From a virus: a stretch of 64,000 bases of DNA. Below the pieces are notes generated by a model. That model saw only the letters and a program-made list of their open reading frames with translations. It was not told the origin of the DNA and searched no databases. The stretch lies in IMG/VR virus record IMGVR_UViG_3300034279_001861, positions 1 to 64,000 of that record; one strand, given 5' to 3'. Shown here one piece after another: positions 21,638 to 29,147 of the stretch. Position 1 is the first letter of the stretch, and each line of letters begins with the position of its first letter. Made by a program: the position numbers and the translations under genes.

Positions 21638-21853
21638 CTAGTACCCTTTAGCGTCTAATTCCGCTTTTAGCTCGTCTTGAATAGCTGAATCTCTTGAAAG
21701 AACAAGCTGAAGGTCTATTTCATTGTCCGTCAGTATCGACACGGGCATTGATAACAGTTTTCGATAAAGTTCGATCTTCAGCTCGCTTAAATGCTGTGAA
21801 TCTCTTGTCATAAATTCATAGTTACCGGTTGCCGTTTGATTTACCTCTGCCAT
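21638..21853 (-). CDS. Hypothetical protein (71 aa)
   Basis: MAEVNQTATGNYEFMTRDSQ followed by a mostly helical chain ending IQDELKAELDAKGY. It lies 45 bases downstream of the long modular gene. No motif. Confidence 0.6.
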   Translation of the reverse strand: MAEVNQTATGNYEFMTRDSQHLSELKIELYRKLLSMPVSILTDNEIDLQLVLSRDSAIQDELKAELDAKGY

Positions 21854-21897
21854 AGCTTAGGCTCCTTTTCAGTGTTTGTAGCTTCAAAAGAATCTTC

Positions 21898-23844
21898 TTA
21901 ACGTTGACTTTCATTTTCTGTCAACTTCATACCGAACGGGGTTCCGTCTTGTTTTACAAAAGCCTCAAAAGCTTCTTCCCATGTGTAGCTATCTTCACCG
22001 ATCCAACAACAGGTGTCGTGGATAGCGTCGATACGATACAATGAAAACGTGCTGCTCTTGCGTCTTAATCGCGTGTCAAAAAACGGTTCTGCCTCTTGGC
22101 CGTTTAAGAACGGTCGATATTGCTGAGAAATCTCCATGGCGGTTTGATCTTTTTCTAAATCTACCACCACTAAGTCAGACAGCTTTTCCGGCCAGTCGTC
22201 ATCTGGGTTTCCAACTTCTCGACTTTCGATCCTGATCTTACATCCATTCGCCGCCTCGGCAATGTTGTATCCGTAGATCGGATGGGTAATGTCCTCTAGC
22301 TTTCCATTGACATACAAGGCTTCCCTGTTGTCTTGATCGTTGACGATGACCAACTTTTTGACCGGTTCAGGCTCGATCATTTCTCGCTCTTCAAAAACCA
22401 AATTGTTTTTCCGCACTAAATCAAACAGATTTTCTGGCCATTCCTTTACAGGTTTTTTAGCGACGTAGTTTTCAATCCTGACTGCGCGACCTTTTGCAAC
22501 CTCAGCCATGAAGCAGTCGTAGCTTGTTTCGCTGCTTCGATTCAAAACGCCATTGACGTAAAAAACCTGGTCCCCTTTTTGATTGGTCACAACGACGAAA
22601 TGCTTGCCTGGTTCTGGTTCGGCAGCCACAAGCCGGATCGCTGGCCACATATCACGGCTCGCCTCCTCGACTCGATCACCGATCACAAGCCAGTCTTTGC
22701 AGCTCAGCGACCAGTAGCCATCAGACGCCAGCCGAGGCTCATCGCCAAGCAGCCGAAAGCCTTTGGGTACAGGAAGCTCGGATTTGCACGGAGCGATCGG
22801 CACTTCGATTCGGCAATGAGCCCAGCGGTGAATGCTGCCTTGCGAAGCCGTAACGAAGGGGAACCCGTACTCTTGAAAAATGTGAATGAGCAATTTCTTT
22901 TCCCAGTTATCGCCACTCCCTTGTCGCACTTCGCAATTGATAGCCCCACTTGCTAGGTCAGCTAGTGTCGGCGTGCGGTGCTGCTTGGGTTCAGGCTCGT
23001 ACTTTTCAAGCTCGGAAATTGCGCACCATCGGGAAAAATTTGAGTAGTTGCTTCGGAACAAATACTCGCTTTGCAAAACGCATGATATTCGCCCGATTGT
23101 TCCACACTTAGCGTGATTCGGATTTACGAATCGAACTTGATCGCCTTGTGCTGGCTTCCAGGGTTCAGGCTTGGTTTCAACAGGCACTTCGATTCGGCAT
23201 TGGTTCCAATGCCTCTCAATTTCCAAACTCCTGTTCTTGGCCCGAAAGCGATTAGATACTGAATCGTGAATATCAACCAAAAGCCCTGATATCCATATAT
23301 CAGAAGTATAGTTTCGCACTTCGCATTCAATCGGACCGTTCCTTAGATCAGCTAGCGTCGGCTCTCGATGCTTTTCTGAGGTCGGTTCAGGTTTAACCAC
23401 AACTGGACTGAATGCTTCAATGACCTCAGCACCAACATTCTTGCCGATTTCTTCGACAGGCTCTTTAATCGGTCGGCAGTACCAAGCAGGAGCTGCAACC
23501 GCCAACGAAGGAAAAAATCCTTCCCCCAGGTAGTTCCAGCCTGCACCCCAGTTAATGAAGTCCCCAGGCATCGGCTCTTCGTTGTCCTCAAGCATTCGGC
23601 AGCCGTCCTTGGGAATGCGTGTCGGTGCTGGCTCGACGTACACTTGGCAATGCGTCCAGTAAGCGTTTCTCGCCGCCCAGTTGCCGTTAATCCACCCCTG
23701 CAAAAACGCATCGTCTCGCCATGAATCAACGTCTTCGTTTCGGACCCTAGCCGGAATCGGCTTGCCAGTCTTTATAATTTCCGCAACATCGTCAGCGGTT
23801 GCGTCACGCCAGTTTTCGTCACCTTGCTTTTTTTCATCAGACAT
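21898..23844 (-). CDS. Large modular repeat-domain protein (648 aa)
   Basis: The longest member of the shuffled-module family. In order: a WINGNW...YWTHCQV stretch, a divergent module D (PKDGCRMLEDNEEPMPGDF), module A (REPTLADLRNGPIECEVRNY ... WNQCRIEV), module B (AQGDQVRFVNPNHAKCGTIG), a second A (RTPTLADLASGAINCEVRQG ... WAHCRIEV), module D (PKGFRLLGDEPRLASDGYW), two C modules (VVVTNQKGDQVFYVNGVL; KLVIVNDQDNREALYVNGKL) and a unique tail. Linkers are short and rich in EPEP. ATG 23844 follows AAAGGG and the repeat at 23884. No enzyme motif; multivalent binding is my inference. Confidence 0.85.
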   Translation of the reverse strand: MSDEKKQGDENWRDATADDVAEIIKTGKPIPARVRNEDVDSWRDDAFLQGWINGNWAARNAYWTHCQVYVEPAPTRIPKDGCRMLEDNEEPMPGDFINWGAGWNYLGEGFFPSLAVAAPAWYCRPIKEPVEEIGKNVGAEVIEAFSPVVVKPEPTSEKHREPTLADLRNGPIECEVRNYTSDIWISGLLVDIHDSVSNRFRAKNRSLEIERHWNQCRIEVPVETKPEPWKPAQGDQVRFVNPNHAKCGTIGRISCVLQSEYLFRSNYSNFSRWCAISELEKYEPEPKQHRTPTLADLASGAINCEVRQGSGDNWEKKLLIHIFQEYGFPFVTASQGSIHRWAHCRIEVPIAPCKSELPVPKGFRLLGDEPRLASDGYWSLSCKDWLVIGDRVEEASRDMWPAIRLVAAEPEPGKHFVVVTNQKGDQVFYVNGVLNRSSETSYDCFMAEVAKGRAVRIENYVAKKPVKEWPENLFDLVRKNNLVFEEREMIEPEPVKKLVIVNDQDNREALYVNGKLEDITHPIYGYNIAEAANGCKIRIESREVGNPDDDWPEKLSDLVVVDLEKDQTAMEISQQYRPFLNGQEAEPFFDTRLRRKSSTFSLYRIDAIHDTCCWIGEDSYTWEEAFEAFVKQDGTPFGMKLTENESQR

Positions 23845-23883
23845 TTGCAGTTTGCCCTTTCAGGGTCTTGGGTTTACGAATCG

Positions 23884-23903
23884 TCCGTGTATCTAACGCC
23901 ACG
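23884..23903 (-). promoter_or_regulatory. 20-base upstream repeat, copy 1
   Basis: Minus strand CGTGGCGTTAGATACACGGA, 40 bases before the ATG of the 648-residue modular gene. An identical copy lies 41 bases before the 24290 start. It includes an imperfect CGTG...CACG inverted repeat and a TTAGATAC core. The fixed distance to two start codons points to a promoter or regulator-binding site. Confidence 0.6.
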
Positions 23904-23912
23904 AATCAAAAA

Positions 23913-24290
23913 TTAAAAAATTTCGTCGCAGTGATCTATAACGTTAAAACCAGCCTCGTTTAGTTTGGATTGTAAAAAGCCATACAGCATGCCTAGATTT
24001 GCATTTGTGGTTTCGCACCCACCACGAGAGTCGCCACGAGCGTTTCGCAACTCCAGAGCATAAATCGGAACATTGTCATTTTGTGATGGAGCAGAATCAC
24101 CGCAAGGATCAACAAACGGCGTGAGTCGCAGGATATCGTCATCACAGCCCGAGGCCATGATATAGATTGTATTGAGATCGTAATCACCACCCCTTTCTGC
24201 GGATACTTCCATTTCGCACTTGACGGGCGATTGATCCAAAATTTCCTTGAGTATTACACTGCTCCAGATGTTTAATTGATTTTCAGACAT
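23913..24290 (-). CDS. Hypothetical protein (125 aa)
   Basis: MSENQLNIWSSVILKEILDQ begins an alpha/beta protein with SPVKCEMEVSAERGGDYDLN, a pattern faintly like module A of its neighbours (LxxxPIxCEVR), followed by GFNVIDHCDEIF at the end. It lies between two large modular genes and shares their upstream repeat, so it may be a regulated partner. No known family. Confidence 0.65.
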   Translation of the reverse strand: MSENQLNIWSSVILKEILDQSPVKCEMEVSAERGGDYDLNTIYIMASGCDDDILRLTPFVDPCGDSAPSQNDNVPIYALELRNARGDSRGGCETTNANLGMLYGFLQSKLNEAGFNVIDHCDEIF

Positions 24291-24330
24291 GTTAACCTTT
24301 TCGTTTTCCTGCTAGAAGAATATCTAAATA

Positions 24331-24350
24331 TCCGTGTATCTAACGCCACG
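24331..24350 (-). promoter_or_regulatory. 20-base upstream repeat, copy 2
   Basis: Identical 20-base element to 23884-23903 and at nearly the same distance (41 bases) from the start codon of the gene at 24290. The flanking sequence differs between the copies, so the conserved 20 bases are probably the functional unit. Confidence 0.6.
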
Positions 24351-24378
24351 GACAGTTGTAAAAAAAACTTAGCACAGT

Positions 24379-25419
24379 TTACGATTCTATCGGTTCGTCC
24401 AACACCAGATAGCCACCTGCCTGCCGCATCGTCGATCCTGGGTAGTGCTTCTCCAGCATATCGCCTAGTTTGCCGAGTACGATCGCAGGGACCGGTAGCC
24501 TGATCTGCATGATCGGACGAACTTCGATTGGATTTGAGCCGAATACGCTTGCTGGTACGCCGCAGCGATCCATTGCGTATTCGATTTCATCTTTCTTTGG
24601 TTCCCATTCTCCCGACGGGTCCTCCAGTTGCTTTCCGTCCAACTTTCCCAAGTCCGAAAGTCTTCTTGGCCATTCCTCAGGGGCTGAAACCTCATAGCTG
24701 TCAAACCTGATTAAAGAACCCTTTGCAAGCTTGGCAATGTTGGTTCCGTAGATGGTTTCATCGAAGTCTTCCAAAATTCCGTCAACGTAAAGCGCTTGAT
24801 CGCTTATCTCGTGATCACACACAAGGACCAACTGTTTGAACGGTTCGGGCTCATCAACTTGACCTGATTGATACTTTGCCCCGGCTTGGAAAGCTTGCCA
24901 ATATTGCTCGATTCCAAGATCAAGATATCGACCATCGCCGTGAGTACGTAATTGATCAGCCTTCCATCCGTACCGCTTGAACATCTCGTTCTCAAAAGAA
25001 TACCGCATCGAGCCAGTTAAGACCGGTTCGGGCTCTTCGACCACAAATCGGATCGCTGGCCACTTGTCACGGTTCGCAATCTCGACTCGACCTCCGATCA
25101 GAATCCAGTCGTGGTAACTCCAGTAACAATCAGACGCCAGCCTAGGTTCGTCGCCAAGCAATCGAAAGCCTTTGGGGATAGGCCCGACATCTTTGTGTTG
25201 GTCGGCGTGCTTGCCCGGTTCTGGCTCGATAGGAATTAAGTCGTATTCGCTTTCAATGTGGTCCCCTTCATACCTACCATTTCGATTCCACGAACACCAT
25301 CGAATGTCGTAAGTATTTTCGCTCATTTTCAAAGTTCCTTGAAGCGGCCACCTGTCATTGGTACTCGTCCAAACACTGAGAACAGGATACCCACCCCTAG
25401 ATTCAGTTTTCCAACTCAT
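24379..25419 (-). CDS. Modular repeat-domain protein (346 aa)
   Basis: Modules in order: a short N-terminal segment with YDIRWCSWNRNGRYEGDHIE, module D (PKGFRLLGDEPRLASDCYW ... WPAIRFV), module E (ENEMFKRYGWKADQLRTHGD ... YWQAFQAGAKY), module C (QLVLVCDHEISDQALYVDGI ... GSLIRFDSYEV), and a tail with the helix LGKLGDMLEKHYPG. The D module is almost identical to that in 21898-23844, implying recent duplication or exchange. ATG 25419 follows AAGGTG and overlaps the previous stop by 4 bases. Confidence 0.85.
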   Translation of the reverse strand: MSWKTESRGGYPVLSVWTSTNDRWPLQGTLKMSENTYDIRWCSWNRNGRYEGDHIESEYDLIPIEPEPGKHADQHKDVGPIPKGFRLLGDEPRLASDCYWSYHDWILIGGRVEIANRDKWPAIRFVVEEPEPVLTGSMRYSFENEMFKRYGWKADQLRTHGDGRYLDLGIEQYWQAFQAGAKYQSGQVDEPEPFKQLVLVCDHEISDQALYVDGILEDFDETIYGTNIAKLAKGSLIRFDSYEVSAPEEWPRRLSDLGKLDGKQLEDPSGEWEPKKDEIEYAMDRCGVPASVFGSNPIEVRPIMQIRLPVPAIVLGKLGDMLEKHYPGSTMRQAGGYLVLDEPIES

Positions 25420-25601
25420 TTTTTCACCTTAAAAGCCTTTTTAAAATCTTCTGTTCGAAACTCGATAAGCTCTACCTCGTCCACCGACGGGTGTATGTAC
25501 CCGTCGACAATAGCTTGCACAATTTCTCTGATTTTGGAATCTTCACCGTCTAGAGGATCTATTAAACCAATTCTCACAGTCACATCGATAGTGTCAGTCA
25601 T
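25416..25601 (-). CDS. Hypothetical protein (61 aa)
   Basis: MTDTIDVTVRIGLIDPLDGE ... small acidic protein with a beta start and the segment VELIEFRTEDFKKAFKVKK at the end. Overlaps genes on both sides by a few bases (stop-start coupling). No family recognised. Confidence 0.6.
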   Translation of the reverse strand: MTDTIDVTVRIGLIDPLDGEDSKIREIVQAIVDGYIHPSVDEVELIEFRTEDFKKAFKVKK

Positions 25602-25882
25602 TAATTTAAGTCCTCCAAGCCGGATAAAGCGTCGTTTACCTTGTTTTCCAAAGCAACCAGTTTTTGACTCAAAACCGCAATTTGTTTTTCAAGAATGGCA
25701 TCTACTGCGTTCTGTATTTCTTTGTCTGTAAAAACAAAAGTCATGTCGATATCGTTTTCTAAACTGTCTAAAGCTTTAATTGTGTAGCAGTGGGCGTTGT
25801 AAAGTATGTTTCTTGCCTTGTATAACTTTTTTTGTTTTTCTTCTAGATCTTTAACTGCTGCAATGACTTCGTGCAAACGCAT
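25601..25882 (-). CDS. Small coiled-coil protein (93 aa)
   Basis: MRLHEVIAAVKDLEEKQKKL and the remainder have heptad-like spacing of hydrophobic residues (two long helices separated near residue 50), ending VNDALSGLEDLN. Probably an oligomerising helical protein. Its GGAG site follows immediately on the U-run of the terminator at 25894-25920. Confidence 0.65.
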   Translation of the reverse strand: MRLHEVIAAVKDLEEKQKKLYKARNILYNAHCYTIKALDSLENDIDMTFVFTDKEIQNAVDAILEKQIAVLSQKLVALENKVNDALSGLEDLN

Positions 25883-25893
25883 GTGTTAACTCC

Positions 25894-25920
25894 AAAAAAA
25901 ACCCGCCAAAATTTGGCGGG
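25894..25920 (-). terminator. Terminator-like hairpin next to a ribosome site
   Basis: Minus strand CCCGCCAAATTTTGGCGGG followed by eight T, then GGAG and the 25882 start. It lies 36 bases past the stop of the 25956 gene, so it can end that transcript; the U-run runs directly into the next gene's Shine-Dalgarno sequence, as at 32634 and 48958. Confidence 0.8.
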
Positions 25921-25955
25921 CTAGTGAAAGAAAAATCGACGCATTAAAAAATGTT

Positions 25956-26435
25956 CTAGGTTAGAACTTCTTGTGCGGCTGCCCAGTTATTAACATAACC
26001 TTGTCTTTTGTGAAGCTCCATAAGCACTTGAACTCGATTGTCTACCGCCCACAAACGGTTCAGCTTTTCATGATCACTTTTGTCGAGCGTTTGTAACCCC
26101 ATCAAACAGCCGTTGGCTTTTGCAAACTCGTGAAACTCATTTGTAAGGAACATCTGCTCTAGAAGATCGGTCAGCTTCAACATACCAGCATCTAAGCGAG
26201 GCTGCGGCATATCATGCTCAAGGCAGACACGTTTAAAACCGTTTAGGTAATCCACTACAACAACACGGTAGTCGATAAGACAACCTGCGTATGCTCTGTC
26301 AAAAATGAAACAGTCTAACAGTTTTTGCAGCCAATGGAACGTTGAATTTTGAAAAGGCTCTGTAGGCTTTTCGTCGCGAATAACCGCGTAAAATTTTTCC
26401 AGTATGTCTGAGTCAAATGTGTGATACATCAGCAT
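25956..26435 (-). CDS. Hypothetical protein (159 aa)
   Basis: Start at ATG 26435 (MLMYHTFDSDILEKFYAVIR), 7 bases after AAGGA. All-helical in appearance, with STFHWLQKLLDCFIFDRAYA, VVVVDYLNGFKRVCLEHDMP and a C-terminal LWAVDNRVQVLMELHKRQGY. Not recognised. Followed by a terminator hairpin. Confidence 0.7.
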   Translation of the reverse strand: MLMYHTFDSDILEKFYAVIRDEKPTEPFQNSTFHWLQKLLDCFIFDRAYAGCLIDYRVVVVDYLNGFKRVCLEHDMPQPRLDAGMLKLTDLLEQMFLTNEFHEFAKANGCLMGLQTLDKSDHEKLNRLWAVDNRVQVLMELHKRQGYVNNWAAAQEVLT

Positions 26436-26464
26436 AATAAGTCCTTGGTAACTAAGTGTCAACT

Positions 26465-26764
26465 TTAGGAAAGAGAAGCAGGTTCTTCTTCTGGCTCGTA
26501 CTCAGGGCAACCTACTGTCATGCAAAAACCTTTTGATCTTATGTTAGTAAGATGTACGTCGCACCTACGTGCATAGTAGCCTAACGCTCTAAAGTGATCC
26601 AACGCCAGATCTGCTACTTCGTCTGACACATCAGGTACATCGACGGAGCAGGCGGTTCTACCTGCTTTTAATGCAGTCTGCAGTGTTTCGGTCAACAACA
26701 AGACCAAATGCTCTAGGGCGTAGATTTTTGCGGCTTTTGGTCCAAGACCAACGTTAAAACTCAT
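26465..26764 (-). CDS. Hypothetical protein (99 aa)
   Basis: MSFNVGLGPKAAKIYALEHL, a helical half with LLTETLQTALKAGRTACSVD, then DVSDEVADLALDHFRALGYY and a short beta segment ending EPEEEPASLS. The DLALDHFRALGY...RCDVHLT pattern resembles phage proteins that form a helix plus hairpin, but no name can be given. Confidence 0.65.
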   Translation of the reverse strand: MSFNVGLGPKAAKIYALEHLVLLLTETLQTALKAGRTACSVDVPDVSDEVADLALDHFRALGYYARRCDVHLTNIRSKGFCMTVGCPEYEPEEEPASLS

Positions 26765-26771
26765 GATTAAA

Positions 26772-27005
26772 CTACCTCAAAATTACAACATCTTCCAATG
26801 TCTCGACCCAGACCCTAGCTCCACAGCTAAGTGGTTTATCCGGTGAGTACTTAACCAAACAGGGTCCAGGTATATGCACCTCGTGCGCGTACCTGTTTGT
26901 CTTGCCTTGTTTGACGGTTATAACAGGTTCGTCTGCACCTGTCTTTAAATTTTTGCGTATAACCGCCTGATTTACGTGCACAATCGTTTTCGCTTTTCTG
27001 GCCAA
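26772..27005 (-). CDS. Conserved-type small protein with HVNQ / CGARVW motifs (77 aa)
   Basis: Begins with TTG (M) after GGAG. It contains IVHVNQAVIRKNLKTGADEP, then VTVKQGKTNRYAHEVHIPGP and PLSCGARVWVETLEDVVIL. The chain HVNQ...N..TG...PV..VK....N.YA..V.I.GP......PL.CGARVWxET is a pattern I know from a small family widespread in phages and bacterial genomes, without assigned function. Likely a small beta-rich protein. Confidence 0.75.
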   Translation of the reverse strand: MARKAKTIVHVNQAVIRKNLKTGADEPVITVKQGKTNRYAHEVHIPGPCLVKYSPDKPLSCGARVWVETLEDVVILR

Positions 27006-27007
27006 AG

Positions 27008-27346
27008 TTATTCTCCGTCGGCTATTTCAAGATCAACTGTAGTAGCCTCGTTGTGTTGCTCGATAGTGTACCAGTCGTTGTGTGTCACTGTATCTTCCTC
27101 CAGGTCGTAAGTAACATTGTCACCGAAGGCGTCACCGTCACCGGCACCGCCGTAGGAGTAAGCTTCTTGTGCCCAATCTTCAATCTTATCTGAGAAGTCA
27201 CCATCGTCGTCGCAATAGCCTGGATCAACGGATACTTCCAAATAGCCTTCATCGCTACCGCCTGAAAATTCAAGCAAAATCTTTTTTACTCCCAGCTGTT
27301 TGGCTTCCTCGTACAACAACTTCGGTAGAGGCAATACAAATGTCAT
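27008..27346 (-). CDS. Acidic hypothetical protein (112 aa)
   Basis: MTFVLPLPKLLYEEAKQLGV ... then very acidic with many Asp/Glu/Gly/Tyr (DPGYCDDDGDFSDKIEDWAQ, SYGGAGDGDAFGDNVTYDLE). Such charge suggests nucleic-acid mimicry or calcium binding as possibilities, neither shown. Good ribosome site (AGGA). Not recognised. Confidence 0.65.
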   Translation of the reverse strand: MTFVLPLPKLLYEEAKQLGVKKILLEFSGGSDEGYLEVSVDPGYCDDDGDFSDKIEDWAQEAYSYGGAGDGDAFGDNVTYDLEEDTVTHNDWYTIEQHNEATTVDLEIADGE

Positions 27347-27347
27347 G

Positions 27348-27710
27348 TTATTCTTTTCCTTCGACTTTTAGGGTTTTAGACAACTTAACTCCGACACGCG
27401 TCATCCACGGCTGTGGTGTAATGTTTTGCAGCCAATCTTTCATACTTGGAATAAATCCACAATCCTCGGTAACATGCTGCTCACCAATAGCCCTAACTGG
27501 AACTGTCCTATTGTTGGAGTTGGTTATAGTGACGCCAAACTCCCTTTCACACAAGAAGATACCCTCAGCGTGATGTCTGATGGCCCTGTGTCTAAAGTCA
27601 GCATAGGCCGACTTACTCTCATCAAACCAACTGTGTATCGCCAGATAATCCTCTGGCACACCTCCCCACTTCTTTACCGAAGACAGGGAATGATTATAAG
27701 GATGTGACAT
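27348..27710 (-). CDS. DUF6915-like protein (120 aa)
   Basis: Start ATG 27710 (MSHPYNHSLSSVKKWGGVPE), 5 bases after AAAGGG. The pattern GGVPEDYLAIHSWFDESKSA, RHRAIRHHAEGIFLCEREFG, GEQHVTEDCGFIPSMKDWL and PQPWM matches the small His-rich family I know as DUF6915, common in phages and bacteria. Several conserved His and Asp/Glu hint at a metal site. Function not established. Confidence 0.75.
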   Translation of the reverse strand: MSHPYNHSLSSVKKWGGVPEDYLAIHSWFDESKSAYADFRHRAIRHHAEGIFLCEREFGVTITNSNNRTVPVRAIGEQHVTEDCGFIPSMKDWLQNITPQPWMTRVGVKLSKTLKVEGKE

Positions 27711-27721
27711 AGCCACCCTTT

Positions 27722-27988
27722 CTAGCCGAGCTTGCCGTCACTTATCTTCTTCAAATAGTTTTCAAACTCGTGCTCGCTATAGAAAACAACCAAGTCGGAA
27801 AGGTGTTCAGCAGCGAGCTGAACGCCTGTGTATTCCGCCCGCAAAGTTACGCCACCTTCAACGTATACCAACGTCCACTGTTGATCTGTATAGTCTTCAA
27901 ACAGTCTGTCATGTATCTTGCGGACAGGAATCCTCTTATCGTTTCGAGGTAACCCAAGCGATTGAAGAACCAGTTGACGTCGGCTCAC
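27722..27988 (-). CDS. Hypothetical protein (88 aa)
   Basis: Starts with GTG overlapping the stop of the 27985 gene. MSRRQLVLQSLGLPRNDKRI is followed by a beta-rich middle (WTLVYVEGGVTLRAEYTGVQ) and a helix at the end (EHEFENYLKKISDGKLG). No family recognised. Confidence 0.55.
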   Translation of the reverse strand: MSRRQLVLQSLGLPRNDKRIPVRKIHDRLFEDYTDQQWTLVYVEGGVTLRAEYTGVQLAAEHLSDLVVFYSEHEFENYLKKISDGKLG

Positions 27989-28416
27989 TCCAGCAGCCCC
28001 GCTGCTCGCATATCAGATAATAAGTCTTCTGCAGCATTTAGAACAGATTCATAGCCATTCGAGTGATGGCCTTCGTAAGCTTTGTTTCGAACGAATGCGG
28101 CTTTCTTTTCAGGTAAGCCGTCCAAAAGAGCCGCAATCGCTTGTTCATATTCATCAGATGTTAGGGCCAAAAATGGTAAATCTCGCGTCACGTTCAAGCA
28201 CACTTGTCGTCGCACGTCGCCTTTATCAACACAAAGTCTTTCAACTTTTACGTTGACCGTTTTCGGCGTAGATCGATGAACATAGACACCCATCGATTGT
28301 ATTAGATTTCGGCTTGCAACGTCCATCTCCCAGCTAGCCTTGTGGCTTTGGGAGCCTTCGTAAAACCATTCGTATAGTTGGTCGTTGTAAATGCAACTTG
28401 CTACGTAAATTGTCAT
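27985..28416 (-). CDS. Hypothetical protein (143 aa)
   Basis: The start is ATG 28416 (MTIYVASCIYNDQLYEWFYE), 6 bases after AGGAG; the longer frame upstream overlaps the membrane protein gene. Middle portion VYVHRSTPKTVNVKVERLCV is beta-rich, the C-terminal third is helical. Not recognised. Confidence 0.65.
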   Translation of the reverse strand: MTIYVASCIYNDQLYEWFYEGSQSHKASWEMDVASRNLIQSMGVYVHRSTPKTVNVKVERLCVDKGDVRRQVCLNVTRDLPFLALTSDEYEQAIAALLDGLPEKKAAFVRNKAYEGHHSNGYESVLNAAEDLLSDMRAAGLLE

Positions 28417-28688
28417 GGTTTTCTCCTGAACTTTGTTTTGATCGTGTAGCGTAATTCTTTCAAAAGCAGCGGGATACATGCAAGCGACGCGGCTACGGCT
28501 GCAGCAGCAACAACCAGTAACACCAGCGATAACCCCATAACAGGGATTATCCAAATCGGTAAAGTAGCTATCCACCAAGGCCAGTCAATTACGTTTGCTA
28601 GTCTAAGTGTTACAAACACTATGCCTATCACAAACAAAAGTGAATAAGCATTAATTAGATAGTGAGGTCTTTCTGAACTGTTTTGCAT
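28413..28688 (-). CDS. Membrane protein with two spans (91 aa)
   Basis: Start ATG 28688 (MQNSSERPHYLINAYSLLFV) after AAAGGG. Two or three hydrophobic segments (LLFVIGIVFVTLRLANV; WWIATLPIWIIPVMGLSLVL; VAAAAVAASLACIPLLL) and a basic C-terminus TIKTKFRRKP, predicting a cytoplasmic tail. Overlaps the end of the upstream gene by 34 bases. Could be a holin-like protein by size and layout, but nothing else supports it. Confidence 0.65.
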   Translation of the reverse strand: MQNSSERPHYLINAYSLLFVIGIVFVTLRLANVIDWPWWIATLPIWIIPVMGLSLVLLVVAAAAVAASLACIPLLLKELRYTIKTKFRRKP

Positions 28689-28909
28689 TTTGTCCCTTTC
28701 ACATCTGTTTGTACCGGAAAAATCGAATCGCACTTACGGTAGCAGAAGATTTTCTTAAGTTTTACTCTTGAACCTCCTGACGTATACCAACCTGGCTCAC
28801 CGTAATTATCAGAGAAACCCGCAGGTGTGCCCCAGTACAACACTACGAAATCCATGTCTCCATTTTCAAACTCGACTTCACAAAGATATCGCGTACCGTC
28901 TTTTTTCAT
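28655..28909 (-). CDS. Hypothetical protein (84 aa)
   Basis: MKKDGTRYLCEVEFENGDMD followed by beta-rich sequence (GWYTSGGSRVKLKKIFCYRK) and a polar tail. Start has AAAGGAAC upstream. A small single-domain beta protein is likely. Not recognised. Confidence 0.6.
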   Translation of the reverse strand: MKKDGTRYLCEVEFENGDMDFVVLYWGTPAGFSDNYGEPGWYTSGGSRVKLKKIFCYRKCDSIFPVQTDVKGTKCKTVQKDLTI

Positions 28910-28919
28910 TTTGTTCCTT

Positions 28920-29147
28920 TCAAACTACCTCTAAGTTGTATAAATTTAGCTCGTCTGCCGTCGGAAGTCTAAAATGCTTCGGTAAGAAAAGTTCATCGGG
29001 GCGTCCTTTCAATGACATGTACATACGTTCGCAAATTGTAGTAATTCTGGTTACTCTAAAAAAGTAACACTCAACGAGTCGAATTGATAACGTTTTAGCA
29101 CAAACAACAACATCACTCTTTTCTGGTACCCAAGCTTTTGTCTGGGC
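28920..29147 (-). pseudogene. Open frame continuing in phase after the stop of 29148-29516
   Basis: Directly after the TAA at 29148-29150 the same reading frame stays open for 75 codons to TGA at 28920-28922 (KAWVPEKSDVVVCAKTL ... DELFLPKHFRLPTADELNLY). It has protein-like composition, but the only ATG is at 29024, 35 codons from the end and without a ribosome site. It is best explained as the separated C-terminal part of the upstream gene, either by a nonsense mutation or with stop readthrough. A short independent 34-residue protein from ATG 29024 is less likely. Confidence 0.45.
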
